62,106 nt of DNA, from contig NZ_BCTR01000032.1 in NCBI RefSeq assembly GCF_002091475.1, positions 1 to 62,106 on the forward strand, in the 5' to 3' direction. Numbering within the stretch: position 1 is the first letter of the stretch; the number at the start of each line of letters is the position of its first letter. The notes beneath the pieces are model-generated. The model worked only from the letters and a program-made list of their open reading frames with translations, had not been told where the DNA came from and did not search any database. Source of the stretch: Sphingomonas azotifigens NBRC 15497. Its GTDB lineage: Bacteria; Pseudomonadota; Alphaproteobacteria; Sphingomonadales; Sphingomonadaceae. Shown piece after piece: positions 18,352 to 26,517 of the stretch. The position numbers and the translations under genes were made by a program.

Positions 18352-19821
18352 ATGACACAGGCGATCTCCCCCCGCTCGCGCAAGGTGCGCGTGCTGGCAA
18401 CCTTGGGACCGGCCAGCGCGTCCCCCGACATGATCGAGAAGCTGTTCCGCGCCGGCGCCGATGCCTTCCGCATCAACATGAGCCATGGCGACCAGGCCTC
18501 GAAGATCCCGCTGTTCGAAGCGATCCGTGGCATGGAGGCGACCACCGGCCGCCCGACCACGATCCTCGCCGACCTGCAGGGACCGAAGCTGCGCGTCGGC
18601 AAGTTCGCCGAGGGCAAGGTGATGCTCGTCACCGGCCACCAGTTCACGCTCGACCGCGATCCCACCCCGGGCGACGCCACCCGCGTCGAGCTGCCGCACC
18701 GCGAGATCTTCGAAGCCGCGCATGCCGATGCCCGCCTGCTGCTCGACGACGGCAAGCTGGTGCTGCGGGTGACCGACGTCGCCCCCGACCGGCTGACCAC
18801 GATCGTCGAGGTCGGCGGCGCGCTGTCGAACAACAAGGGCCTCAACGTACCCGACATGGTGCTGCCGCTCGCCGCGCTCACCGAGAAGGACCGCAGCGAC
18901 CTCAGCTTCGCGGTGGAGCAGGGTGCAGACTGGATCGCGCTCAGCTTCGTCCAGCGGCCCGAGGATCTGATGGAGGCGCGCCGGCTGATCGGCGGCAAGG
19001 CCGCGCTGCTCGCCAAGATCGAGAAGCCCTCGGCCATCGCGCGCCTCGAGGAAATCCTCGAGCAGTGCGACGGCGTGATGGTCGCGCGCGGCGATCTCGG
19101 CGTCGAGCTGCCGCCGCAGACCGTCCCGCCGCTGCAGAAGCGCATCGTCGAATCGGCCCGCCGCCTGGGCCGCCCGGTGATCGTCGCGACGCAGATGCTC
19201 GAATCGATGATCGAGAGCCCCTCGCCCACCCGCGCCGAAGTGTCGGACGTGGCGACCGCGGTGTATGACGGCGCCGACGCGATCATGCTCTCGGCCGAAA
19301 GCGCCGCGGGCAAGTGGCCGATCGAATCGGTGTCGATGATGAACTCGATCGCCGATGCGGTGGAGCGCGATCCGGCGCATGGCGACCGCGTCCACTTCAC
19401 CGTCACCAAGCCCGACCCGACGACCGCCGACGCGCTGGCCGAAGCGGCGAAGAACATCGCGGCGACGGTGTCGGCCTCGGCGATCATCTGCTTCACCAGC
19501 TCGGGCTCGACCGCGCGCCGCATCGCGCGCGAGCGGCCGCTGGTGCCGATCCTGGTGCTGACCCCGGAACGCGACACCGCCCGCCGCCTGGGCCTGCTCT
19601 GGGGTACCCACGCCGTGCAGACCCGCGACGTCGAGTCGTTCGAGGAAATGGTTGCCAAGGCCAAGCGCATGGCGCTGCGCCATGGCCTCGCCAAGGCGGG
19701 CGACCGCGTGATCGTCTGCGCCGGTGTGCCGTTCAAGACCCCCGGTTCGACCAACGTGCTCCACGTGGTGACGCTGCTCGGCGACGAGCTGACCAACTAT
19801 ACCGGCCCGGAAGGGAACTGA
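18352..19821 (+). CDS. pyk: Pyruvate kinase
   Basis: A 489-residue glycolytic enzyme making ATP and pyruvate from phosphoenolpyruvate. Visible are RINMSHG near residue 40, the ADLQGPKLRVG strand, the catalytic-Lys motif LLAKIEKPSAI, the Mg-binding VARGDLGVELP, the ATQMLESMIESP loop, and the C-terminal allosteric domain with CFTSSGSTARRIARERP. GAGGAA lies before the ATG at 18352, which I prefer to an upstream in-frame ATG pair. A hairpin follows the stop. Confidence 0.96.
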   Translation: MTQAISPRSRKVRVLATLGPASASPDMIEKLFRAGADAFRINMSHGDQASKIPLFEAIRGMEATTGRPTTILADLQGPKLRVGKFAEGKVMLVTGHQFTLDRDPTPGDATRVELPHREIFEAAHADARLLLDDGKLVLRVTDVAPDRLTTIVEVGGALSNNKGLNVPDMVLPLAALTEKDRSDLSFAVEQGADWIALSFVQRPEDLMEARRLIGGKAALLAKIEKPSAIARLEEILEQCDGVMVARGDLGVELPPQTVPPLQKRIVESARRLGRPVIVATQMLESMIESPSPTRAEVSDVATAVYDGADAIMLSAESAAGKWPIESVSMMNSIADAVERDPAHGDRVHFTVTKPDPTTADALAEAAKNIAATVSASAIICFTSSGSTARRIARERPLVPILVLTPERDTARRLGLLWGTHAVQTRDVESFEEMVAKAKRMALRHGLAKAGDRVIVCAGVPFKTPGSTNVLHVVTLLGDELTNYTGPEGN

Positions 19822-19829
19822 ACCAATCC

Positions 19830-19857
19830 GCCCCCTTTCGCTCCGGCGGAAGGGGGC
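19830..19857. terminator. Hairpin between convergent pyk and ccmB
   Basis: An eight-base-pair stem GCCCCCTT / AAGGGGGC (19830-19837 with 19850-19857), with an inner TCCG/CGGA that can pair further, lies in the 36 bases between the two convergent stops. There is no long T-tract, so it may work in both directions or only as an RNA 3'-end stabiliser. Confidence 0.5.
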
Positions 19858-20493
19858 TCACCCCCGCCCCATCCGCATCGCCGCACCTGCGACAAAGGGG
19901 CAGCCGGCCACCAGCACCAGGCTGATCGCCGCGAGGAGCTTGAGCGCCCCCGGTGCCCCGGCGCTGGCACCCGCGCCGAAGATCAACAGCGGCACCGCGA
20001 AGGGCAGCATCACCAGCCCGGCCAGGGCGCCGGCCCCGCGCAACCCTGCCACCAGCGCTGCCGTCGCCACGCCCAGCGCCGCCAGCCCCGGCGTGCCGAT
20101 CGCCAGCGCCAGCAGGATCGTGCCGAGCACCGCCCCCGGCACCTGCAGCAGCGCCGCCGCCACGCAGCTGGCGACGAGCAGCGCGGGGCCGAAGCCCAGC
20201 CAGTGCCCGAGCATCTTCGCCGCCGCGATTTCCGCGTCCGAATGCCCCCGCACCACCAGCTGATCGAGTACCCCGCTCTCCGCGTCGGGCGCCACCAGCC
20301 GCTCGACGGGCAATAGCGCCGCGAGCAACGCCGCCGCCCAGATCACCCCGCCGCCGATCCGCGCCAGCAGCCGCCCATCGGGGCCCACCGCGAAGGGGAA
20401 CAGGATCGCGACGAGCAGGAAGAAGGCGACCGGGAAGACCAGCCCGCCGCTGCTCCACGCCCGCCGCAGCTCGCGCCAGACCAGCGCGATCAC
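19858..20493 (-). CDS. ccmB: Haem exporter subunit CcmB
   Basis: A 211-residue integral membrane protein with six hydrophobic helices. It has the CcmB pattern VWRELRRAWSSGG at the N-terminus, FFLLVAILFPFAVGP, the ERLVAPDAESGVLDQL loop, and LVMLPFAVPLLIFGAGA. Together with CcmA it forms the ABC module needed to release haem-loaded CcmE during c-type cytochrome maturation. Its start overlaps the end of ccmA by four bases. ccmC and ccmE are not in the window. Confidence 0.93.
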   Translation of the reverse strand: MIALVWRELRRAWSSGGLVFPVAFFLLVAILFPFAVGPDGRLLARIGGGVIWAAALLAALLPVERLVAPDAESGVLDQLVVRGHSDAEIAAAKMLGHWLGFGPALLVASCVAAALLQVPGAVLGTILLALAIGTPGLAALGVATAALVAGLRGAGALAGLVMLPFAVPLLIFGAGASAGAPGALKLLAAISLVLVAGCPFVAGAAMRMGRG

Positions 20494-21059
20494 AGCGCGA
20501 TCGCCTGCGCGCCGGGGAGCGCGATCGGCTGGTGCGTCGCGATCAGCGCGATGCCGCCCGCCGCGCGGTGCTCGGCGATCCGCGCCTCGAGCATCGCGAT
20601 CGAGGCGCTATCGAGGCCATTGGCGGGCTCGTCGAGCAGCCACACCGGGGCGCCGCTCGCCAGCACCCGAGCAAAGGCCGCCCGCCGCCGCTGACCCGTG
20701 GAGAGCAGCCGCACGGGCACCGCCGCGATCTCCGCCAGGCCAACCGCCGCCAGCGCCTCGGCCACTGCCCCGCGGCGCCCGTCCAGCCCGGCCCAGAATG
20801 CCAGCGCATTTGCCAGCGTCCGCTCGGCATCCAGCGCCGCGGCTTCGGCGAGCAGCGCCCGCGCGCCGCTGCCCGTCACCCGACCGCCGAGCGGCGCGAG
20901 CAGCCCGGCGGCGATGCGGATCAGGCTCGACTTGCCGACGCCGTTGGGCCCGAGCACCAGCCCCGCCTCGCCCGGCCCCAGGGCGAAGCGCAGCCCCTCG
21001 AACAGGATCCGCCCGCCGCGCAGGCAGGTGACGTCGTCAAAGGCCAGGCCGGGGTTCAA
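20490..21059 (-). CDS. ccmA: Haem exporter ATP-binding subunit CcmA
   Basis: A 189-residue ABC ATPase. Walker A is LGPNGVGKSSLIRIAAGLL, the signature is LLSTGQRRRAAFARVL (replacing the usual LSxGQ form), and Walker B is VWLLDEPANGLD with the H-loop ATHQP. I start it at TTG 21059, which overlaps the TGA of the upstream zincin gene as TTGA. The frame runs open far upstream only because the zincin gene's antisense-like frame lacks stops. Length fits CcmA. Confidence 0.88.
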   Translation of the reverse strand: MNPGLAFDDVTCLRGGRILFEGLRFALGPGEAGLVLGPNGVGKSSLIRIAAGLLAPLGGRVTGSGARALLAEAAALDAERTLANALAFWAGLDGRRGAVAEALAAVGLAEIAAVPVRLLSTGQRRRAAFARVLASGAPVWLLDEPANGLDSASIAMLEARIAEHRAAGGIALIATHQPIALPGAQAIAL

Positions 21060-21472
21060 TCGGCCGCGTCTTCCAGCGCATGCATGTCGTCGTCGGACAG
21101 GCCGAAATGGTGCCCGACCTCGTGCACGACGACATGCTGGACCAGCCGCTCCAGCGACTCGCCCGTCTCCACCCATTCGTCGAGGATCGCGCGACGATAG
21201 AGGTGGATGCGATCGGGCAGGCCGCCCGAATCGAACGCCGATTTCTCGCCGATCGGCCGGCCGTGATAGAGCCCGCTCAAGCCGAACGGATCCTCGATGC
21301 CGAGCGCATCGAGCGTCTCCTCGTCGGCGAACTCCTCGACCAGCAGCACCACGTCGGCGAGATGGGCCTGGAAAGGCTCGGGGATCCGCGCCAGCGCGGC
21401 GCGGGCGAGGCGTTCGATCTGGGCCGCATCGGGGGCGAAGGTTGGCGCTTGCTCCGGCATGGGGGATTGCAT
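21056..21472 (-). CDS. Minimal zincin-type metallopeptidase (DUF1025 family)
   Basis: A protein of about 138 residues with the zinc-binding signature [18 protein letters not shown] near its C-terminus, an extended HExxHxxGxxD. The preceding [13 protein letters not shown] is typical of the bacterial DUF1025/TTHA0227-like zincins. The substrate is unknown. The start is uncertain (ATG 21472 or 21460; neither has a clear ribosome site). It is translationally coupled to ccmA in this organism, perhaps only by position. Confidence 0.82.
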   Translation of the reverse strand: MQSPMPEQAPTFAPDAAQIERLARAALARIPEPFQAHLADVVLLVEEFADEETLDALGIEDPFGLSGLYHGRPIGEKSAFDSGGLPDRIHLYRRAILDEWVETGESLERLVQHVVVHEVGHHFGLSDDDMHALEDAAD

Positions 21473-21509
21473 AGGCGGAGCAGCCGAGAAGGAGCAAGGA
21501 GGGGATGGC

Positions 21510-21803
21510 ATGGTAGCGCGTTTGACCGACGGCCTGCGCGAGGAATCGCTCGCGGCACTGCCCGCCTGGACCTACGAACCGGGGCGTGACGCGATCACCC
21601 GCCGGTTCGTCTTCGCCGATTTCGCCGAGGCCTTCGCCTTCATGACCCGCGTCGCGATCCTCGCGGAAAAGGCCGATCATCATCCCGAATGGTCGAACGT
21701 GTGGAACCGGGTCGACATCCTGCTGACGACCCATGACGCCGGCGGGCTCTCGACGCGCGACCTGCAGCTGGCGGCAACCATCGACGGGCTGGTGAAGGGG
21801 TAG
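21510..21803 (+). CDS. phhB: 4a-hydroxytetrahydrobiopterin dehydratase (pterin carbinolamine dehydratase)
   Basis: A 97-residue PCD/DCoH-fold protein. The active-site histidine motif is [18 protein letters not shown], followed by [13 protein letters not shown]. The enzyme regenerates dihydropterin after aromatic amino-acid hydroxylation. An AGGAGGGG ribosome site lies directly upstream of ATG 21510. No hydroxylase gene is nearby. Confidence 0.92.
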   Translation: MVARLTDGLREESLAALPAWTYEPGRDAITRRFVFADFAEAFAFMTRVAILAEKADHHPEWSNVWNRVDILLTTHDAGGLSTRDLQLAATIDGLVKG

Positions 21804-21807
21804 GACG

Positions 21808-21833
21808 CGCCCCTCCTGCCACCGGGAGGGGCG
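21808..21833. terminator. Hairpin between convergent phhB and tonB
   Basis: A perfect nine-base-pair stem CGCCCCTCC / GGAGGGGCG encloses an eight-base loop, in the 37 bases between the convergent stops. There is no T-tract on either side, so termination is inferred from position and stability only. Confidence 0.45.
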
Positions 21834-21840
21834 AAAGGGT

Positions 21841-22575
21841 TCACTCCTCCGCGTCGGGCCGGTCGTACAGGGTCCAGCGGTGCTCGCCGGTCACGACATC
21901 GGCATAGGGGCGCCCGGCGGCATCCTTGCTCGGCACATAGCGGAAGCGCCTGCGGATCAGCTTGCAGGTGGTCTCGTCGAGCTCGCGACTGCCGCTCGAC
22001 CGCGTGACGGTGCAGTCCGACACGCGACCGTTGGTACCCACCACGAAGCGCAGCCCGACGGTGCCGCTTGCCCCCGCCTCCAGCGCGGCGCGGGGATAGT
22101 CGCCATCGGTGATCCGGCCGCCGACCCAGCGAAGCGGCACCCCGCCCCCGCCGCCCGGCCCGTTGCCGCGGCCGCCGCTGCCGGTGCCGTCACCCTGCCC
22201 GCCTGCGCCGGTGCCCGGCCCCGCCACCGGCGCGGCGCCGGAGGAGGGGTCGCTTGCGGCGGCAGGCTTGGGTGCCGCCACCACCGGCGGTGGCGGAAGC
22301 AGCACCGGCGGGGGCGGCGCGGCCACTTCGGTGGCCTGGGAGACTCGGTTGGGGGGCGCCGCGGCGCCTTCCTCCTTGGGCGCGGCGCGGCGCTTGGCCG
22401 GTTCGGGCACGGGCGGCGGGGGTGGTGGCGGCACGTCGAAGCTGAGCAGGGGCGCGTCGGGGTCCGCGCGCAGCACCGCCTGCGCACGCAAACCGGCGAA
22501 GAGCAGCGCCGCCAGCAGCGCCTCCACCGCCAGCGCGGCAACCGCGCCGCGCAGCCGGGAGCCGCCAGAAATCAT
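21841..22575 (-). CDS. TonB-family energy transducer
   Basis: A 244-residue TonB-like protein. An N-terminal membrane anchor (LRGAVAALAVEALLAALLFAGL) is followed by a Pro-rich periplasmic spacer (long PPPP runs and a Gly-rich GTGSGGRGNGPGGGG linker) and a C-terminal TonB domain with DYPRAALEAGASGTVGLRFVV and CTVTRSSGSRELDE. It would couple the proton-motive force through ExbBD to outer-membrane receptors; exbBD are not in the window. The ATG at 22575 is chosen because the membrane anchor starts directly after it. Confidence 0.9.
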   Translation of the reverse strand: MISGGSRLRGAVAALAVEALLAALLFAGLRAQAVLRADPDAPLLSFDVPPPPPPPVPEPAKRRAAPKEEGAAAPPNRVSQATEVAAPPPPVLLPPPPVVAAPKPAAASDPSSGAAPVAGPGTGAGGQGDGTGSGGRGNGPGGGGGVPLRWVGGRITDGDYPRAALEAGASGTVGLRFVVGTNGRVSDCTVTRSSGSRELDETTCKLIRRRFRYVPSKDAAGRPYADVVTGEHRWTLYDRPDAEE

Positions 22576-22669
22576 CGGTCGCGCCCCGATCGTTGCGGGT
22601 TCATGCAACCGAAATGTGGCGTGGCACATTGATACGCATCGAACACAAACCGAAAGATGGGGTCCAACC

Positions 22670-22990
22670 ATGCGTAAGACAATTGCCGCCTTCACCGCCT
22701 TCGCTCTGGTGATGCCGGTTGCCATGCCGATCACCACCGCCAGCGCCCAGACGCGCTACGAAGGCAAGTCCAGCCGCGGCTATCGCTATGTGAAGAAGTG
22801 CCGCAGGTCGAAGGGCGAGGCCGGCCTGATCGCGGGCGGCGTGGCGGGTGCGGTCGCGGGTCCGGCGATCATCGGCGGCGGCCTGCTCGGCGCCGCGGCC
22901 GGCGGTGTCGCCGGTGCGCTGGGCGGCCGCGCGATCGATCGCAGCCTGACCGCGAAGAACCGCTGCTACTACGTCAAGGTCCGCCGCTGA
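22670..22990 (+). CDS. Small secreted glycine-zipper protein
   Basis: A 106-residue protein with a signal peptide ending TTASAQ, a basic Tyr-rich segment (SSRGYRYVKKCRRSKG), a Gly/Ala zipper (GLIAGGVAGAVAGPAIIGGG and onwards) and the C-terminus KNRCYYVKVRR. Two cysteines flank the zipper and could form a disulphide. Glycine-zipper proteins insert in or associate with the envelope; the precise role is unknown. It is divergent from tonB and followed by a strong hairpin. Confidence 0.75.
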   Translation: MRKTIAAFTAFALVMPVAMPITTASAQTRYEGKSSRGYRYVKKCRRSKGEAGLIAGGVAGAVAGPAIIGGGLLGAAAGGVAGALGGRAIDRSLTAKNRCYYVKVRR

Positions 22991-22997
22991 GAGCCCG

Positions 22998-23027
22998 TTT
23001 GGAAATGCGCCGCAGCGCATTTCCAAA
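22998..23027 (+). terminator. Strong 13-base-pair hairpin after the glycine-zipper gene
   Basis: TTTGGAAATGCGC and GCGCATTTCCAAA pair perfectly around a CGCA loop, starting seven bases after the stop. No pure T-tract follows (ATAGACTCTT), so it may be a terminator, a processing signal or a small palindromic insertion. Confidence 0.55.
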
Positions 23028-23152
23028 TAGACTCTTAGCCATGCTGGGGGGCGGGCCTTGGGTCCCGCCCCTTTCCAAATCGCCCTGCATCGGCCAGAAA
23101 CCCGGCCATCTCGCGGTGCCGTGCGCCGCCCTTAGATGCAGGAAGTACGCGT

Positions 23153-24949
23153 ATGTCCAGCTATGCCGATCGTCTGAACGCCCTCCGGGAACAGCTTTCC
23201 CGCGACGCGCTCGACGGCTTCGTCGTGCCGCTCACCGACGAGCACATGTCCGAATATGTTGGCGAATATGCCCAGCGGCTGGCGTGGCTCACGGGCTTCC
23301 AGGGCTCGGCCGGCACCGCGGTGGTGCTGCCGCAGGAAGCGGCAATCTTCACCGACGGGCGCTACACGCTCCAGGTCCGCCAGCAGGTCTCGGCCGACCA
23401 GTGGGCCTATGTCGGCGTGCCCGCGACCAGCGTCGCCGACTGGCTCGGCGAGCATGCCCCGGATGGCGGCCGCATCGGCTATGATCCCTGGCTGCACACC
23501 CGCGCCTGGGTGGAGGAAGCGCGCAAGGCGCTGGCCGAAAAGGGCGCGACCCTCGTCGCCGTGCCGCGCAACCCGATCGACGTGGTGTGGTCCGACCAGC
23601 CCAGCCCCTCTGACGCGCCGCTGGCGGTGCTCGACGAGGCGCTGGCGGGCAAGTCCTCCGCCGCCAAGCGCGCCGAGATCGCCGATTGGCTGCAGGCCCG
23701 CAAGGCCGATGCAGTGGTGATCGCCGCACTCGATTCGATCGCCTGGACCTTCAACGTCCGCGGCGGCGACGTCACCCACACGCCGGTCGCACTCGCCTAT
23801 ACGGTGATCCATGCCGACGGCACCGCCGACCTGTTCGTGGCGCCGGAGAAGGTGACCGATGCGGTGCGCCAGCATCTCGGCAACGCCGTGCGCATCCACG
23901 ATCGCACCGCCTTCACCCCGGCGCTGGCCGGCTTCGCGGGCAGGCGCGTCGTCGCCGATCCGGGCAGCGCGGTGGCGGCGATCTTCGATGGCCTCGAAGC
24001 GGGCGGCGCCACCGTCGTCGCGCTGCGCGATCCGGTGATCCTCGCCAAGGCGATCAAGAACCCCGCCGAGGTCGCCGGCCACAAGGCGGCCCAGGCGCGC
24101 GACGGCGCCGCGCTGAGCCGCTTCCTCAAATGGTTCGAGGAAACCGCCCCCCAGGGTGGGCTCACCGAGCTGTCCGCCGCCGACAAGCTGCGCGAATTCC
24201 GCGAGGCGACCGGCCGGCTGAAGGACCTCTCCTTCGACACCATCTCCGCCACGGGCCCGAACGGCGCGATCCCGCACTACAAGGTGACCGACGAATCGAG
24301 CCTGCCGATCGAGCACGGCCAGCTGTTCCTGATCGATTCGGGCGGCCAGTATGGCGACGGCACCACCGACGTCACCCGCGTGATGCCGGTCGGCGCGGCC
24401 AGCGACGAGATGAAGGATCGCTTCACCCGCGTGCTCAAGGGCCATATCGCCATCGCCACCGCGATCTTCCCGGACGGCACGATGGGCGCGCAGATCGACG
24501 GCTTCGCGCGGCGACCGCTCTGGGAAGCGGGGCTCGATTTCGCCCATGGCACCGGCCACGGCGTCGGCGCCTATCTCGCGGTGCACGAGGGCCCGCAGCG
24601 CATTGCCCCGCCTTCTTATCCCGGCGGCCAGGCGCTGGAGCCGTTGCGCGCCGGCATGTTCCTCTCGAACGAGCCCGGCTATTACAAGGCCGGCGAATAC
24701 GGCATCCGCATCGAGAACCTCGTCCATATCGTCGAACGCACCATCCCCGGCGGCGACAAGCCGATGCTGGCGTTCGAGACGCTCACCTTCGCGCCGATCG
24801 AGCGCAGCCTGATCGTGCCGGCGCTGCTCACGCCCGAGGAGCGGGCGTGGCTCGATGCCTATCATGCCGAGGTGCTGGCGATCGTCGGCCCGCAGCTCGA
24901 GGGCGCCGACCGGGCCTGGCTGGAGGCCAAGTGCGCGCCGATCGGGTGA
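23153..24949 (+). CDS. Aminopeptidase P-family metallopeptidase (M24B, Xaa-Pro)
   Basis: A 598-residue three-domain protein, the long form of aminopeptidase P. Two creatinase-like N-terminal domains are followed by the M24 pita-bread domain. Metal ligands are visible in LFLIDSGGQYGDGTTDVTRV (two Asp), HGTGHGVGAYL (His), LSNEPGYY (Glu) and IRIENLVHI (Glu). It would remove an N-terminal residue before proline, in the cytoplasm. The C-terminal LDAYHAEVLAIVGPQLEG is the extension of long-form enzymes. Confidence 0.94.
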   Translation: MSSYADRLNALREQLSRDALDGFVVPLTDEHMSEYVGEYAQRLAWLTGFQGSAGTAVVLPQEAAIFTDGRYTLQVRQQVSADQWAYVGVPATSVADWLGEHAPDGGRIGYDPWLHTRAWVEEARKALAEKGATLVAVPRNPIDVVWSDQPSPSDAPLAVLDEALAGKSSAAKRAEIADWLQARKADAVVIAALDSIAWTFNVRGGDVTHTPVALAYTVIHADGTADLFVAPEKVTDAVRQHLGNAVRIHDRTAFTPALAGFAGRRVVADPGSAVAAIFDGLEAGGATVVALRDPVILAKAIKNPAEVAGHKAAQARDGAALSRFLKWFEETAPQGGLTELSAADKLREFREATGRLKDLSFDTISATGPNGAIPHYKVTDESSLPIEHGQLFLIDSGGQYGDGTTDVTRVMPVGAASDEMKDRFTRVLKGHIAIATAIFPDGTMGAQIDGFARRPLWEAGLDFAHGTGHGVGAYLAVHEGPQRIAPPSYPGGQALEPLRAGMFLSNEPGYYKAGEYGIRIENLVHIVERTIPGGDKPMLAFETLTFAPIERSLIVPALLTPEERAWLDAYHAEVLAIVGPQLEGADRAWLEAKCAPIG

Positions 24950-24959
24950 GGTAGGAAAA

Positions 24960-24984
24960 GATCCTCCCCATTGCGGGGAGGATC
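24960..24984 (-). terminator. Rho-independent terminator of the small minus-strand gene
   Basis: A ten-base-pair stem GATCCTCCCC / GGGGAGGATC encloses a five-base loop. Read on the minus strand it directly follows the 45-residue gene and is followed by TTTTCC, as expected for an intrinsic terminator. It may also stop transcription from the aminopeptidase gene on the other strand. Confidence 0.7.
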
Positions 24985-24987
24985 GCG

Positions 24988-25125
24988 TCAATCCGCCGAG
25001 TCGGGGGGCGCCTGCTCCCCCTGCCCGCCGCCCTCGGCCTTCGCCCCGCGCGCCTGCGCCTTCCGCCGCCGCAGGTTTTCGCGCAGTTTTTCGGCCAGCC
25101 GGGCCTGCTTATCCACATCCTTCAT
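24988..25125 (-). CDS. Small basic protein of unknown function
   Basis: A 45-residue protein, MKDVDKQARLAEKLRENL followed by a run of arginines and a Gly-Gln-Pro tail. Support comes from the ATG, a helical basic N-terminal half of a type often annotated in sphingomonads (xxLAEKLRENLRRRKAQ), and the terminator placed straight after its stop. It lies divergent from the tRNA-Thr gene. No function can be assigned. Confidence 0.6.
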   Translation of the reverse strand: MKDVDKQARLAEKLRENLRRRKAQARGAKAEGGGQGEQAPPDSAD

Positions 25126-25226
25126 GCGAAAAGCGATAAACCGGCGCGATGCGGGTTGACAATCACCGGCCCCCAAGCAAATAGGCGCCTCCCGCACGGC
25201 GCTGGTCGCCGCGGTTGGAAAACAGT

Positions 25227-25301
<75 letters not shown>

Positions 25302-25408
25302 TTTTCCCTTCTCTTTCCGTCACATCGCCGGAAACCGCCGACAGGCGGCACGCAACGATCGCGTCGCTGAGACGTCTCTTGCTGACAACAGCAAGCGAGA
25401 CACGTGCG

Positions 25409-25540
25409 ATGGACCCCAGAACCGAACCCGTGGAAAAGCGCGCCCGCAAGGGGCTTGGCGCCGTCGCACTGATCATCCTGGCGATCATCGCAACGGTCTT
25501 TATCGGCTACAACCTCTACTACATCGTCACGCCGGGCTGA
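25409..25540 (+). CDS. Small single-span membrane protein
   Basis: A 43-residue protein. A charged N-terminus (MDPRTEPVEKRARKG) is followed by one membrane helix (LGAVALIILAIIATVFIGYN) and a short LYYIVTPG tail. A positive-inside pattern suggests the N-terminus is in the cytoplasm. It lies about 100 bases after tRNA-Thr and ends four bases before the converging iclR gene. The function is unknown. Confidence 0.65.
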   Translation: MDPRTEPVEKRARKGLGAVALIILAIIATVFIGYNLYYIVTPG

Positions 25541-25544
25541 GCCG

Positions 25545-26396
25545 CTAGCCCAGCTTCGTCCGCGCGCGCCGCCGCCGCACCGGGCTGGCGATCGACAGGC
25601 TGGGCACCACCGGCGCCTCGACCCGATCGAACCAGCCGAGCGAGGCCGAGATCGCCGTCGCGGTCGCCTTCAGCATCTCCAGCGCCTCGCCGTGCGACAC
25701 ATGCGCGGCGTCGTCGATCGCGACGAGAAACGGGATGGTCAGCGCCGCGACGACATGGCCGTCGAAGCCATAGACCGGGCAGCTGATGTCGGAAACGCCC
25801 GCCATCCGCGCGCTGGGAAGGGTCTCATAGCCCTGGGCGCGGACGCGCTTGAGCCGCTCGGCCAGCTCCTTGGACACCCCGCGCGGAAAAAGAGCCTTGC
25901 GGCGCGCCTCCTCCATCGTCGCCAGCAGCACATGGCCCGAACAGCTGGTCAGCAGGTCGATCTCGGTACCCAGCCGCACGGCGAAGCCGGTGTTGCCCGG
26001 GCTCTCCTGCCGCGCGACGATCAGCCCGCGCGTGCCGTTCACCACCACCAGATGGCAGGATTGCACCGTCGCCGCCGCCAGGCTGTGCATCAGCGGCGTG
26101 GCGACATGGGTGAGTTCCTGCGCCGGCGTCGCCCGGTGGGCGATCTCGAGCAGGCGATAGGTCACCCGGTAGCGATCGCTCGCGCCGTCCTTGTGCAGCC
26201 ACCCCCGCCGATCGAGCACCACGATGATTCGGAACAGCTCGCTGATCGATCGCCCCAGCCGCTGGGCGATTTCGCTGATCGTCAGCCCCTGCGGCTCGGC
26301 GCTCAGCAGTTCGATCACGTCGATCGCCTTCTCCAGCGCGGGCGCTGCATAGCTGGGCGATTTGTCGGCCACGGCAGGCGGAGCATTGTCTGTCAT
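25545..26396 (-). CDS. IclR-family transcriptional regulator of the L-fucose locus
   Basis: A 283-residue regulator. The N-terminal winged helix has LTISEIAQRLGRSISELFRIIVVL at about residues 40-60, and the C-terminal GAF-like effector domain has LVVVNGTRGLIVARQESPG and the conserved DISCPVYGFDGHVVAAL. It is divergent from the sugar-acid dehydrogenase operon, with 121 bases between, so it most likely controls that operon and itself in response to a pathway metabolite such as a fuconate derivative (inferred). Confidence 0.88.
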   Translation of the reverse strand: MTDNAPPAVADKSPSYAAPALEKAIDVIELLSAEPQGLTISEIAQRLGRSISELFRIIVVLDRRGWLHKDGASDRYRVTYRLLEIAHRATPAQELTHVATPLMHSLAAATVQSCHLVVVNGTRGLIVARQESPGNTGFAVRLGTEIDLLTSCSGHVLLATMEEARRKALFPRGVSKELAERLKRVRAQGYETLPSARMAGVSDISCPVYGFDGHVVAALTIPFLVAIDDAAHVSHGEALEMLKATATAISASLGWFDRVEAPVVPSLSIASPVRRRRARTKLG

Positions 26397-26517
26397 GGGG
26401 TAAAGCTATCCAATGCCGGGCGGCCTGTCATGCCACTTGCGCAGGGCGCCCGCTTGCGCATAAGAATGTGAAAGTAGTTTTGACATATAAAAACGCTGAC
26501 GAGGAGATGGGCAGGCG
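26397..26517 (+). promoter_or_regulatory. IclR / fucose operon divergent control region
   Basis: This 121-base region holds the only AT-rich stretch nearby. GTTTT at 26477 and AAAAC at 26490 form an inverted repeat with an eight-base spacer around TTGACATATAA, which contains a -35-like TTGACA at 26480. It is a candidate IclR operator and promoter; no -10 box can be assigned with confidence. Confidence 0.35.

Noticed and set aside
20490..21734. A 414-residue form of CcmA
   Set aside because: The first 225 residues are a shadow of the zincin and pterin dehydratase genes; ABC homology begins just after the TTG at 21059.
22100..22450. The runs of C and G as a repeat array
   Set aside because: They are the coding sequence of the Pro- and Gly-rich spacer of the TonB-family protein.
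23132..24991. A 619-residue open frame antisense to aminopeptidase P
   Set aside because: The antisense shadow of a clear M24 peptidase; composition is typical of such shadows.
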